64,000 nucleotides of DNA from Anoxybacter fermentans. GTDB taxonomy: Bacteria; Bacillota; Halanaerobiia; DY22613. The DNA lies in contig NZ_CP016379.1 in the NCBI RefSeq assembly GCF_003991135.1, positions 744,001 through 808,000 of the forward strand, read 5' to 3'. Shown one piece after another: positions 40,427-48,375 of the stretch (its first letter is position 1; the number at the start of each line of letters is the position of its first letter). A program made the translations under genes and the position numbers. The notes beneath the pieces were generated by a model. The model searched no databases. It had not been told where the DNA came from and saw only the letters and a list, made by a program, of their open reading frames with translations.

Positions 40427-41584
40427 ATGAATAGTCAGCAAGGTAAAATCTGGATAGACGGTAGTTATTTATGTATATGGAGGTATGGCGAAGCTAATTA
40501 TTATAAAATTCTGGGGGAGATTGCGGGAAATGACCCGAATACTCCCCCGGGTACTCTTTATTTAGAAGTCGGGCGAATTGTTTATCACGATACAAGTTAC
40601 AATAAACGCATTATTAGAGTTAAGCAGAATACAAGCTATCCTACAAGTAGGCAGGATGGAAGCCTGGCTATAGACCCTGTTAATTATTTATGGTTTGCTT
40701 GGCAGGGATATAAGTATGAAGTAACACATGAGGATGCTAGTCATAGTGATATGAACCTTCATGATGATATAGCTGCTAGAAGTTCTAGTTACCATTCTGA
40801 TATTAGTTATTCAGACCATGATGACCATGAGGATTCTGCTCATAATGACTGGAATGATTACACTGATGAGTACATCAATTGGAGCGATTATACAGATGAC
40901 CCTCCTCACCAAGATTGGTCAGATTGGAATGACTATAATAACTGGAGTGATTACATTGATGATTACGGTAATTGGGCAGATAATGTTTTACATCAAGATT
41001 GGAACGATTACACTGATGAATATATAAATTATTCTGACCACAATGATACAGTTCATAGTGATTGGAGTGATTATAACGATGTAACTCATAGTGATTGGAG
41101 TAACCATAATGACCTTTATTGGAGTGATTTTGGTTTTGATGACCATACTGACTGGTCAGACTATAATAATACAGCTCATACCGATTGGTCTGACTATAAT
41201 GATACTCATAGTGATTGGAGTAACCACTCTGACGGATATGCTTCGCCAGTATGGAGTGACCATAATGATGTTCCACATAGTGATTCACATACTGACCAAT
41301 GGTATTCGCCAGCATGGAGTGACCATAATGATGTAACAGGAGTAAATTGGTCCGACCATACTGATGTACATGAAGATGATTGGTCTAATCATACTGATAG
41401 TTATGCATATCCACCTTATAATGACCACTATGATACTGCTCATACAGATTATAGTGACCATAGTGATAGAGACCATAGTAACCATAGTGATTATTCAGAC
41501 TCTCCACATTATGATTATACAGACCATTTAAATGCTTCCCATGCAGACAATCCTATACCGGCTCCTTATACAGATAATAGCTAA
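40427..41584 (+). CDS. Repetitive tail protein with aromatic/His-X-Asp triads (385 aa)
   Basis: Residues 1-100 form an ordinary beta-type tail domain (GKIWIDGSYLCIWRYGEANY; DPVNYLWFAWQGYKYEV). From about 105 to the end almost every third residue is Asp or Asn, preceded by Ser/Thr/Asn and an aromatic or His: WSDYNDVTHSDWSNHND is typical. I count about 64 such triads. There are few Lys, Arg or Leu. The composition is highly acidic and could bind cations or sugars. The next two genes encode a radical SAM enzyme and a DUF483-like protein, suggesting modification of these triads. No known family for the repeat part. Confidence 0.7.
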   Translation: MNSQQGKIWIDGSYLCIWRYGEANYYKILGEIAGNDPNTPPGTLYLEVGRIVYHDTSYNKRIIRVKQNTSYPTSRQDGSLAIDPVNYLWFAWQGYKYEVTHEDASHSDMNLHDDIAARSSSYHSDISYSDHDDHEDSAHNDWNDYTDEYINWSDYTDDPPHQDWSDWNDYNNWSDYIDDYGNWADNVLHQDWNDYTDEYINYSDHNDTVHSDWSDYNDVTHSDWSNHNDLYWSDFGFDDHTDWSDYNNTAHTDWSDYNDTHSDWSNHSDGYASPVWSDHNDVPHSDSHTDQWYSPAWSDHNDVTGVNWSDHTDVHEDDWSNHTDSYAYPPYNDHYDTAHTDYSDHSDRDHSNHSDYSDSPHYDYTDHLNASHADNPIPAPYTDNS

Positions 41585-41634
41585 TATAAGTTTTTAAATT
41601 TATTTAGAAGTATAATAAGGGAGGTTTAATAAAG

Positions 41635-43020
41635 ATGAGTTTAAGTATTAAAGTAACAAATACTGTATGTCAAGCTGGATGTGAGTATTGTTATGAGATT
41701 CCTTTAAGAGAAAATGGAAGAGGAGTTAGGCCTTTTGATTTGGATGCTATTATGAATGAGATGGAATATGAATGGAAAAAAACTAGTTTAGGTCAATCCG
41801 GTCAAATTTACCTTCACGGTGGAGAAGCATTGACTGCAGGACATGAAGTAGTAGAAAAACTGCTGAGGAAAGCTTATGAATTGAGCGGAAGTTCAAGTAT
41901 TCAGACATATGGATATTTAATTGATGATAGATATATTAAGATATTTAAGAAGTATAAAACTTCTGTTGGAATTAGTATTGACGGTCCATATCCATTAAAC
42001 GAGTTGAGAAAAGTTCCAGGCCAAAATACAGAAGAAATTACAAAAAAAGTACATGAAAACATTAAAAAGTTGAAGGATAATGGAATTAGTGTAGGAATGA
42101 TAGTCGTTCTTCATAAAAAGAATGCAGTAGGAGATAGATTAAATAGATTAAAAGAATGGATAATAGAACTTCGAGATAAATATGGAGTTGATGGCGGTAG
42201 GCTTAATATGATGGTAGGAATTCATCCACAAGCAAAGAAATATGAATTAACTCCAGAAGAAGCTAAAATAGCGTGGACTGAATTGGCCAAGTTAGTTCTT
42301 GTTGAAGAAGATGAATTACATTGGCAGCCTTTCCATGATATTGTATCTAATTTACTTGGACTAGAACAAGGCACTTGTACATTTAATGCATGTCAGTATT
42401 ACCATGCTCATACTGAACCGGTAATATTCTCTGATGGTAAAACAGGTACTTGCTTAAAAACTTGTGGAAAAGACGGGCATGTTTATCCTAGGTATCTTGA
42501 TTATAAATGGTATGACGATTCTCAAAAAAGGTTTGGACTTATTAGATATGATATTTTACCCAAAATTCCACAAGAAGATGGTGGATGTAAAGGCTGTAAA
42601 TACTGGAGAAATTGTTTGGGAGGTTGCCCATCAGCAGGAATTGATAATGACTGGAGAAATAAAACCAGATTTTGTGAAGCATTGAAAGGTTTATTTGAGT
42701 TAGTAGAAAAACATCTTAAACGTCTTATGCCTAATATTGTCCTCTCTACAGATAAGGAGGTTACATTTCTTTCTAAATATGGTATAACTGGAATGCAACC
42801 TAAAGCTTTTGTATATATGGACTATGACACAGCAAAACGTCCCAGCTCCTGGAGAAGGGAAGCTAAAGAATCTAAAAAAGAGAATCATATGCAGATTAGA
42901 GTTCCAATAAAAGGTTTAAACGGAGATGGATGTAAGCAGTTTACCTCACCCATAGAACATTTGGACGGACATATTAGACATTTGGATAGTAATTATCATG
43001 ATTTAAAGGGGGAGTTATGA
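41635..43020 (+). CDS. Radical SAM/SPASM peptide-modifying enzyme (461 aa)
   Basis: The cluster motif is C12-x3-C16-x2-C19 (VCQAGCEYCYE), with the SAM-binding LHGGEAL near 64 and GISIDGP near 116. The C-terminal part has SPASM/Twitch-type cysteines (GTCTFNAC, GTCLKTCG, GGCKGCKYWRNCLGGCPSAG near 316), as in peptide maturases such as anSME and RiPP enzymes. A 95-residue tail follows. GGGAGG precedes the ATG. It stands in the tail operon between the triad-repeat protein and the DUF483-like gene, whose start overlaps its stop. The likely substrate is the repeat protein. Confidence 0.85.
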   Translation: MSLSIKVTNTVCQAGCEYCYEIPLRENGRGVRPFDLDAIMNEMEYEWKKTSLGQSGQIYLHGGEALTAGHEVVEKLLRKAYELSGSSSIQTYGYLIDDRYIKIFKKYKTSVGISIDGPYPLNELRKVPGQNTEEITKKVHENIKKLKDNGISVGMIVVLHKKNAVGDRLNRLKEWIIELRDKYGVDGGRLNMMVGIHPQAKKYELTPEEAKIAWTELAKLVLVEEDELHWQPFHDIVSNLLGLEQGTCTFNACQYYHAHTEPVIFSDGKTGTCLKTCGKDGHVYPRYLDYKWYDDSQKRFGLIRYDILPKIPQEDGGCKGCKYWRNCLGGCPSAGIDNDWRNKTRFCEALKGLFELVEKHLKRLMPNIVLSTDKEVTFLSKYGITGMQPKAFVYMDYDTAKRPSSWRREAKESKKENHMQIRVPIKGLNGDGCKQFTSPIEHLDGHIRHLDSNYHDLKGEL

Positions 43021-43874
43021 TGATTAAAATGGATGCTAAGAAAGATTTTGTGGTAGGGTTGGATGTTCCACCTACTGCGGAAATAATTTGGAATGACCCA
43101 GATGCTGAAGAAGAGTGGGGTAGTATTGTTGAACGAGCAAAAACTTTGCATTATAGATTAGAGTATGAAATGGTAAAGCATAAAAAGAGAAAGTGTGCTA
43201 CACTTCATATAAGTCCACGTAATTATGATAAGGATATAGAAAGGATTTTATCTGATGGTTTAGTATGGTTACCTATTCAAAGAACTAAGTCTTATACCGG
43301 ATTTAGTCATAAACATTTTCCGGTAGATGAACTTGATATGAATTCTAATGTTTATGGAGTTTTAGCTAGAAATCTGGAAGATGCTGAAGATTTCCGAGCC
43401 CATAGTATGCAGAAAAAAGTAAATCATAAAGGAATAGGTAAATTGTTAGGCTTTCCAAAATGTTGTAGTGGATTTTTTGTAGAAGAATGGAGTAATGGAT
43501 TTTACGACCCTGTGTATCAATCCGCATTAAAATCAAAGAATGTAAAAGAAATTGGAGAAAGACATATAAAAATTAGACCTCATATAGCAACTCATCAAAT
43601 GATGAGATATGTAGGATTTAGGTTAACTTCTCATTTTCCTTGCAGTTTGGATTGTAAAGATAGTATAGAAATAGGGAAAGTATGGTATGATTTAGCTAAG
43701 AAAATTGACCCTCAAGGATTAAGAGCTTTGGAGAGGATTCTTACTTTACCTGGAAGATGGGAAGTTCTACATGGAGTAGCTGTAGTAGTTACTGAACCAT
43801 TTACGATTATAGCCAATAGTATTCCTACCAAAGAAAAATGGGTAGTAGAGTGGGATGAAGTAGATACTTATTAG
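43017..43874 (+). CDS. DUF483-like protein (285 aa)
   Basis: The motif KLLGFPKCCSGFFVEEW near residue 142 and LTSHFPCSLDCKDSIEIG near 203 resemble DUF483 proteins with their GYPxCC pattern; four conserved Cys suggest metal or cluster binding. It is translationally coupled to the radical SAM gene (ATGA overlap), which suggests a joint complex, perhaps for substrate recognition or a second modification. I do not know a function for the family. The terminator at 43899 ends the unit. Confidence 0.6.
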   Translation: MMIKMDAKKDFVVGLDVPPTAEIIWNDPDAEEEWGSIVERAKTLHYRLEYEMVKHKKRKCATLHISPRNYDKDIERILSDGLVWLPIQRTKSYTGFSHKHFPVDELDMNSNVYGVLARNLEDAEDFRAHSMQKKVNHKGIGKLLGFPKCCSGFFVEEWSNGFYDPVYQSALKSKNVKEIGERHIKIRPHIATHQMMRYVGFRLTSHFPCSLDCKDSIEIGKVWYDLAKKIDPQGLRALERILTLPGRWEVLHGVAVVVTEPFTIIANSIPTKEKWVVEWDEVDTY

Positions 43875-43898
43875 GTAGGTGGTTGTTTCTCTTTATGA

Positions 43899-43918
43899 CT
43901 CCCAACGGGAGGTTTTTT
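43899..43918 (+). terminator. Terminator after the radical SAM unit
   Basis: CTCCC-AAC-GGGAG followed by G and seven T. Confidence 0.8.
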
Positions 43919-43984
43919 TATATCTAAGAGATTTAGGTAGTGTCAAAAAATCTATGAGAAAAGGATTCAGAAAGGATGATCAAA

Positions 43985-44416
43985 ATGTCAATACAAGAGA
44001 TAATGGACAGTATCAAAAAAGTACTTGAAGCCCCATTGTTCAAAGGGGTTTTTTCTTTTGTCGGATTGGTTTTAACTAAACTCTTTGGAAAGCCTGACAC
44101 TGCTTTACAAGCATTCATTATGCTTCTGATTCTTGATTTAATAACAGGTTTTATTAAGGCATTTTTATCCGGAAGTGCAAGGTCTTTTATCTCCCACGAA
44201 AAAGGTCGGAAAAAATATTTAGGTTATGCTGTGGTACTTTCAGTTTGTCATCTTCTTGATATGGCAGCTGTCCCAGGTTTACGTAATGTGGCTCTATTCT
44301 GGGGAAGTGCTACAGAAACCTATAGTATCTTAGAAAATATGGAAGAGATGGGTGTGCCTATGCCTGAATTCATTAAACAACAATTAAACAATACCAAAAA
44401 AAAGTACAAGCTTTGA
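43985..44416 (+). CDS. Phage holin (phi29/TcdE-type, 143 aa)
   Basis: Three hydrophobic segments: VFSFVGLVLTKLFG, ALQAFIMLLILDLITGFIKA and YLGYAVVLSVCHLLDMAAV, plus the family ending ILENMEEMGVPMPEFIKQQL. This is the phage_holin_4 pattern. It opens the membrane at the end of the lytic cycle. ATG 43985 follows AAAGGATG. The amidase gene comes next. Confidence 0.85.
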   Translation: MSIQEIMDSIKKVLEAPLFKGVFSFVGLVLTKLFGKPDTALQAFIMLLILDLITGFIKAFLSGSARSFISHEKGRKKYLGYAVVLSVCHLLDMAAVPGLRNVALFWGSATETYSILENMEEMGVPMPEFIKQQLNNTKKKYKL

Positions 44417-44426
44417 GGTGATCGGA

Positions 44427-44978
44427 ATGAAAAGAATAATTTGTATTGATCCAGGCCATGGAGAACCGTGGCCTGGTGCTGTTTTCGGAGATATAAAAGA
44501 GAGTGAATTCTGTCTCGATGTAGGTAATTTTCTATCAAGAGAACTACAGAGACGGGGACATATTGTAGTACAAACAAGGTACACATCATCTGCGATCGTC
44601 CCCGGGAGGCTAACAGAAGACCTTACAAGGCGTGCTGAAATTGCTAACCAGATCGAAGCTGATATTTTCCTTTCACTGCATTTCAACTCTCACCCAAACC
44701 ATGAGGCAAACGGCGTAGAAACCTGGTATTTCAAGCACTCGACTAAAGGTAGATATTTGGCAGAATTGATTCAAAATCAACTTATTAAGAAATTTAAGAT
44801 GCGTAACCGCGGGATAAAAGGTTCCCGCGGTTTAATTGTTTTGAAAAAAACCCTGATGCCTGCTGTACTGATTGAACTGGGATTTATTACTAATCCGAGA
44901 GATAGAAATATTATGACTGCATCTGTTTATCCAGAAAGGGTTGCCTGTGCAATTGCTGATGGAGTAGAAATTTTTTAA
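44427..44978 (+). CDS. N-acetylmuramoyl-L-alanine amidase (endolysin)
   Basis: 183 aa Amidase_3 domain without cell-wall-binding part. Zinc ligands and catalytic residues are visible: IDPGHGE near the start, ESEFCLD, FLSLHFNSHPNHEANGVE near 80, and the catalytic Glu in AVLIELGFITNPRD. It cleaves peptidoglycan during lysis. GAGGTG precedes ATG 44427. It lies between two holin-type genes. Confidence 0.9.
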   Translation: MKRIICIDPGHGEPWPGAVFGDIKESEFCLDVGNFLSRELQRRGHIVVQTRYTSSAIVPGRLTEDLTRRAEIANQIEADIFLSLHFNSHPNHEANGVETWYFKHSTKGRYLAELIQNQLIKKFKMRNRGIKGSRGLIVLKKTLMPAVLIELGFITNPRDRNIMTASVYPERVACAIADGVEIF

Positions 44979-45007
44979 AAAAAATATAAGAAAGGATGAG
45001 TATCATA

Positions 45008-45439
45008 ATGGTAAATGAGTTTGTTGGAACTTTCTTTGACTGGTTATGGGGAATTTCTCCAGGTGTAGTGTTGGTGTTTTTGGCTGTGGCTATTTGTGTT
45101 GCTATTTGGGGGAAGCGTCTGGTATTCTTGCTATTCAAGAATACCATTGGGCGCAAATATGCCCTACAGGCGGTTAGAGCAGCTGAAAAAATGGTAATAT
45201 TGCTTGGGAAAGAAAAATGGATGTTGGCTTTGGAGTATCTGAATGTCAAGCTTAAAAGGAAATTTGGTATTTCTGTTCCAAAGTATGTTTTGGAAAAATG
45301 GGTCGATTGGGCATACAAAAAGATGCTTCAAAATGGAGAAGAAATCAAGGCTAGTGTTGTTCTGGGAGTGCCAAAAGATCAGTTTAGATTATTTAAGGAA
45401 GGAGATAGTTTTAGAATTAAATATTCGAAAGAATTTTAA
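45008..45439 (+). CDS. LLH-family holin-like protein (143 aa)
   Basis: One N-terminal membrane helix (PGVVLVFLAVAICVAIWG) and a charged helical tail with ALQAVRAAEKMVILLGKEKW and YVLEKWVDWAYKKMLQNGEE, as in LLH-type holins of Firmicute phages. ATG 45008 follows AAAGGATGAG. The strong terminator just after it ends the late operon. Confidence 0.7.
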   Translation: MVNEFVGTFFDWLWGISPGVVLVFLAVAICVAIWGKRLVFLLFKNTIGRKYALQAVRAAEKMVILLGKEKWMLALEYLNVKLKRKFGISVPKYVLEKWVDWAYKKMLQNGEEIKASVVLGVPKDQFRLFKEGDSFRIKYSKEF

Positions 45440-45445
45440 AAAAAT

Positions 45446-45490
45446 AACCCCCACTTTCCTGGTCGGTATGGCCAGGGAGTGGGGGTTTTA
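45446..45490 (+). terminator. Terminator of the late operon
   Basis: AACCCCCACT...AGTGGGGGTT with an additional inner CCTGG/CCAGG pairing, followed by T-rich sequence. Works in both directions by composition. Confidence 0.9.
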
Positions 45491-45543
45491 TTTTTTCTCT
45501 GCAATATGTTTTTAAAAAAAAAGAAAAAATTTTTATTTATTAC

Positions 45544-45572
45544 TTGACATATGTCTAGTCATATGTTATAAT
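45544..45572 (+). promoter_or_regulatory. Strong promoter with palindromic operator
   Basis: TTGACA (45544), 17-bp spacer and TATAAT (45567) are perfect consensus. Between them ACATATG-TCTAGT-CATATGT (45547-45566) is a 7-bp inverted repeat, a likely repressor site. It drives the small peptide gene at 45596. Confidence 0.8.
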
Positions 45573-45595
45573 AAAAATAGAAAGGAGGTGCAATA

Positions 45596-45730
45596 ATGGG
45601 CTGGTTGCAGATTTTAATTCAAATTGTAACACTTGTCGTATTAATATTAACAGTAATCGAAAAAGCACAGAACATAGCAAAAAATAATAGGGAGCGTAAA
45701 TCCCCAAGATACCCTAGATTGAAGAAGTAA
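45596..45730 (+). CDS. Small membrane peptide, candidate type I toxin (44 aa)
   Basis: AAAGGAGG precedes the ATG by six bases. One hydrophobic helix (LQILIQIVTLVVLILTVIEK) is followed by a basic tail (KNNRERKSPRYPRLKK), the build of type I toxins such as TxpA and BsrG. The 3' end is covered by a convergent antisense transcription unit (separate entry). Toxicity is inferred from structure and layout. Confidence 0.6.
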   Translation: MGWLQILIQIVTLVVLILTVIEKAQNIAKNNRERKSPRYPRLKK

Positions 45731-45765
45731 ACGCTCCCAAGGGGAGGAGAAATCCTCCCCACCCT
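45679..45765 (-). ncRNA. Candidate antisense RNA (type I antitoxin)
   Basis: On the minus strand TGCTATAAT (45780-45772) is an extended -10. Transcription from about 45765 would give GGGGAGGA-TTTC-TCCTCCCC at the 5' end and a terminator GGGAGCGT...ACGCTCCC followed by TATTATTTTTT near 45679. The roughly 87-nt RNA is complementary to the 3' end of the toxin frame and its downstream region. Confidence 0.55.
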
Positions 45766-45799
45766 AAATACATTATAGCACATCCAGCCCGAAAAATCT

Positions 45800-45937
45800 A
45801 TGAGAAAAGATTTTCTTTTTAAACTTTCGATGGTTTTAGTGACTTTGGTCTTCGCGATGAATAAAAATTGGACTTTAGCAATTTTTACAGGAATATTAGC
45901 TGTAGTATTAATAGTTGTTGATATTATTAGGAGGTGA
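45800..45937 (+). CDS. Two-helix membrane peptide (45 aa)
   Basis: The frame MRKDFLFKLSMVLVTLVFAM, then NKNWTLAIFTGILAVVLIVV and DIIRR, has two hydrophobic helices. Its last codons provide the AGGAGG for the next gene, so the two are coupled. A shorter copy lies at 48922. No upstream ribosome binding site is clear for the ATG at 45800; the inner ATG 45857 is the part kept in the second copy. Function unknown. Confidence 0.5.
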   Translation: MRKDFLFKLSMVLVTLVFAMNKNWTLAIFTGILAVVLIVVDIIRR

Positions 45938-45941
45938 GACA

Positions 45942-46151
45942 ATGTTTGCTAATGATCAAGAATATGAACAGTTTTTAAAAGAAAATGTGCTCAGTACTAA
46001 AGATGCAGCTGATTTTTTGGGAATCACCAGGAAGGGTATTAGTTATTTAGTCAAAGAAGGGAAGCTGCGTCCTTTCAAGGATCAGGACCGTGTACGTCTG
46101 TTCTCCAGGAGAGAGGTAGAAAGATATAAAAAAGAACGTGATGGTGTTTAA
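45942..46151 (+). CDS. Excisionase/MerR-type HTH protein, copy A (69 aa)
   Basis: Residues 17-60 have the excisionase-family pattern: LSTKDAADFLGITRKGISYL then VKEGKLRPFKDQDRVRLFSR. ATG 45942 is seven bases after AGGAGG. Near the prophage end such a protein may help excision or regulate the small peptide. A second copy with one Val-to-Ile change is at 49007. Confidence 0.75.
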   Translation: MFANDQEYEQFLKENVLSTKDAADFLGITRKGISYLVKEGKLRPFKDQDRVRLFSRREVERYKKERDGV

Positions 46152-46236
46152 GCCACCTTTCAGGGTGGTTTTTGGGTAGAAGGTTTTCATTAAAAATAAA
46201 GAAAAAACCACGCCTGTTTTCGGGCGTGGTTTTGAA
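46152..46236 (+). terminator. Two terminators after HTH copy A
   Basis: CCACC-TTTCAG-GGTGG with T-run (46153-46172), and AACCACGCC-TGTTTTCG-GGCGTGGTT with T-run (46206-46234), the second able to act in both directions. Confidence 0.85.
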
Positions 46237-46319
46237 TTGGAGGTCTGATACCTTAACAATTATTTAGATAACTGATTATTCAACTTTATAATAACATTTT
46301 TAAGTTAATAATGCAACTT

Positions 46320-46514
46320 ATTTTCTGGACAAAAGAAAAAAATAATCAAAAAAGAGGATAATGATTTTTTATGTAGAAAATACAATATATTAGTTTTTTG
46401 TAAATCTCAGATTTTTGTGCAGAAAATCGATTTGCGAAACTGAGAGCTTTAAATTGGCTTTTTGGCTGGTCAAGAATGGCGAAATGACGCGGTTTGTTCA
46501 GACTACCAACTGCG
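46320..46514 (+). promoter_or_regulatory. AT-rich stretch before the CRISPR array, candidate leader
   Basis: 195 bp without gene, AT-rich in its first half, ending in TGGCGAAATGACGCGG and a short tract before the first repeat. The last part is conserved at 49385-49435 before the degenerate repeat. The upstream position opposite the degenerate terminal repeat fits a leader. Confidence 0.45.
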
Positions 46515-46791
46515 GTTGCAACCTAGACTCCGTTAGCTAGGAGACTGAAACCGAGGCTTGTCATCTATTCTAAGATATGCTTTCATTTTTGTGTTGCAAT
46601 CTAGACTCCGTTAGCTAGGAGACTGAAAGTTCGCAGCATAATGACCCAACTTCATAAGAAAAACCTCCGTTGCAATCTAGACTCCGTTAGCTAGGAGACT
46701 GAAACCCTGCAAATTCAAATTGCGGATGATTACTTAATAAATTCCAATTCTTAAGTTGCAACCTAGACTCCGTTAGCTAGGAGACTTCAAA
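46515..46791 (+). CRISPR. CRISPR array, 4 repeats and 3 spacers
   Basis: A 37-bp repeat, GTTGCAA(C/T)CTAGACTCCG plus TTAGCTAGGAGACTGAAAC, starts at 46515, 46593, 46669 and 46755. The last copy ends TTCAAA instead of GAAAC, so the terminal end is on the right. Spacers are about 41, 39 and 49 bp. The inner CTCC...GGAG and the GTTGCAA/GAAAC ends resemble type I/III repeats. No cas genes are in the window. I saw no spacer match within the window by eye. Confidence 0.9.
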
Positions 46792-47403
46792 TAAAGGACC
46801 AAGCTAACAACCTATGTCCCGGATCATAAGATCCAGGATTTTTTATTTTTAAAAAGAAAAATCCCGGGTGCTATTATACCTGGGTTTATCACAAGTTGTT
46901 GACCTTATACTTTTGTCAACACTTGACAGTACCCATCAAAATGAGTGTGGTTTTCTTATAAAAAAATTTAATCCCCACTCTCCTGGCAGAAGGGTGGGGA
47001 TTTTTTAATTGATTTTTAAAGCAACTATGAATTTTCAGAACTCAAAAAATTTGATAACAACATACCATTTTTAGTTGAAGTCAGCTTTAGGGGAATGGTG
47101 ACTTTTGCTTTCAATCATAGAGCTGTACAAAGGAAGAGTTAAGACGTTGAGTTCAATTTTATTTATTTTAATTTTATTAAGGAAAGTCAATGTTTTTATA
47201 ATATATTAAATGCCCAAAATGCCAGAAAAAAGAAGATACAACAAAGCAATTTATATAGATAATAAATAGTAAAATAATGAAATTTATTATTGTGAATTGA
47301 CGATTTTTTTGATATAATAAAAATTGTAACCTAAGTAAAAATACGTATTAAATCAAATAGGTAGTGTCAAAAGATCAATAAAAAAATATTTGGAGGTGTT
47401 AGT
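46792..47403 (+). other. Intergenic stretch with terminators
   Basis: No gene. It holds a hairpin GGATC-ATAA-GATCC with T-run (46824-46850), a strong terminator ATCCCCAC...GTGGGGAT with six T (46971-47006), and an inverted repeat GTTGAC/GTCAAC near 46897-46919. An extended -10 (TTGATATAAT) near 47310 may serve the TPR gene. Confidence 0.5.
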
Positions 47404-48375
47404 ATGGAAAATATTGAACCTTATTTGGAAAAAGCTAAACAAGGATTAAAAGAAGGAAATTATAGAAACTTTATGGAAAATATATCTATTGCAAAGTATT
47501 TAACTAAATTTCATTCAAAAAATAAACAGGAGGTTTTTTATCTCTATATTAAGGGATTATACAAATTAAATGATTATAAAGCTGCAATTCAGGTACTTAG
47601 TGAAGCTTTTCCGATGTTTGAGGGTGAGACAAAGTATGATTTACTTAATCTGAAAGGTTTAATTCTGGGAAGATTAGGAGACTATAAAGATTCAATTCAA
47701 ATCTTTGAAGAGTTAGCAAAATTAGATGAATATTTGAGCATAAAAATTAAAGCGATAAATAATTTAGCATGGGCTTATCTATATTTATTCAAAGTTGAAT
47801 CTGACCCATCATTCTTGATCTTAGCTGCAAAAAGATGTAATGAAGCTATTAAAAAATTTGATTTGTTTGATGATAATATTTTAAAGAAAAAAATATTAGT
47901 GAATTTAGGGACAGCCTATTGGTTTCAGAAAAAATTTGATCAAGCTCTTGAAACATTTTTTGAAGCTCAAAAATTTATGCAGGATGACCCTAAATTATTT
48001 AATAATATTGCTTCTACTTTTGCTAGATTAGGCAACCAAGAAAAAGCTATGGAATATTTGAAAAAAGCGGAGCTTCTTGCTGATAAGATGAATAATTTAT
48101 TTGAAAAAGCACAATCATATAGAATTTTGGCAGAGTTAGCTGAATTTAATCAGGATTATATGCAAGCAGTTGACTATTATTTGGTAGCATATGATCTATA
48201 TACCTCTATTCAAGCTTTTCGAGAAAGTTTGGAGTGTCAGGATGAAATAGATCGTTTAACATACTTGATTAAACAGGAATCAAGAGAAATTATGAAGGAA
48301 AGTTGGAGAAAAAAGAAAACAAATGGTTTCGATAAAGAAATTCACTTTACATATAAAAAGGGGGAATCAAGATGA
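47404..48375 (+). CDS. TPR-repeat regulator, Rap/RRNPP-like (323 aa)
   Basis: The chain consists of tetratricopeptide-type helix pairs from residue 10 to 290 (KDSIQIFEELAKLDEYLSIK, KFDQALETFFEAQKFMQDDP, QEKAMEYLKKAELLADKMNN, QDYMQAVDYYLVAYDLYTSI). No N-terminal DNA-binding domain is seen, as in Rap phosphatase/anti-activator types. Its stop overlaps the start of a small exported peptide, the hallmark of rap-phr-like pairs. GGAGGTG precedes the ATG. I infer a peptide-sensing regulator carried by the prophage. Confidence 0.6.
   Translation: MENIEPYLEKAKQGLKEGNYRNFMENISIAKYLTKFHSKNKQEVFYLYIKGLYKLNDYKAAIQVLSEAFPMFEGETKYDLLNLKGLILGRLGDYKDSIQIFEELAKLDEYLSIKIKAINNLAWAYLYLFKVESDPSFLILAAKRCNEAIKKFDLFDDNILKKKILVNLGTAYWFQKKFDQALETFFEAQKFMQDDPKLFNNIASTFARLGNQEKAMEYLKKAELLADKMNNLFEKAQSYRILAELAEFNQDYMQAVDYYLVAYDLYTSIQAFRESLECQDEIDRLTYLIKQESREIMKESWRKKKTNGFDKEIHFTYKKGESR

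Larger units (their letters stand above)
45857..46319 (+). repeat. Duplicated module, copy A
   Basis: 463 bp nearly identical to 48922-49384: the end of the membrane peptide, the excisionase-like gene and two terminators. Differences are scattered point changes. Downstream similarity resumes after a 140-bp gap and reaches the first CRISPR repeat. Confidence 0.9.

Noticed and set aside
40875-41315. Long minus-strand and plus-strand alternative frames across the triad repeats, up to 146 codons
   Set aside because: The low-complexity repeat keeps other frames free of stops; composition (His/Tyr/Asn-rich or Ile/Met/Thr-rich) shows them to be shadows.
45915-45941. Longer start for the HTH protein (and the same at 48980)
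   Set aside because: ATG 45942 lies seven bases after AGGAGG; the upstream extension is the coding sequence of the membrane peptide in another frame.
47290-47320. TTGACG near TATAAT before the TPR gene as a normal promoter
   Set aside because: The spacer is only 10 bp; an extended -10 alone is more likely.
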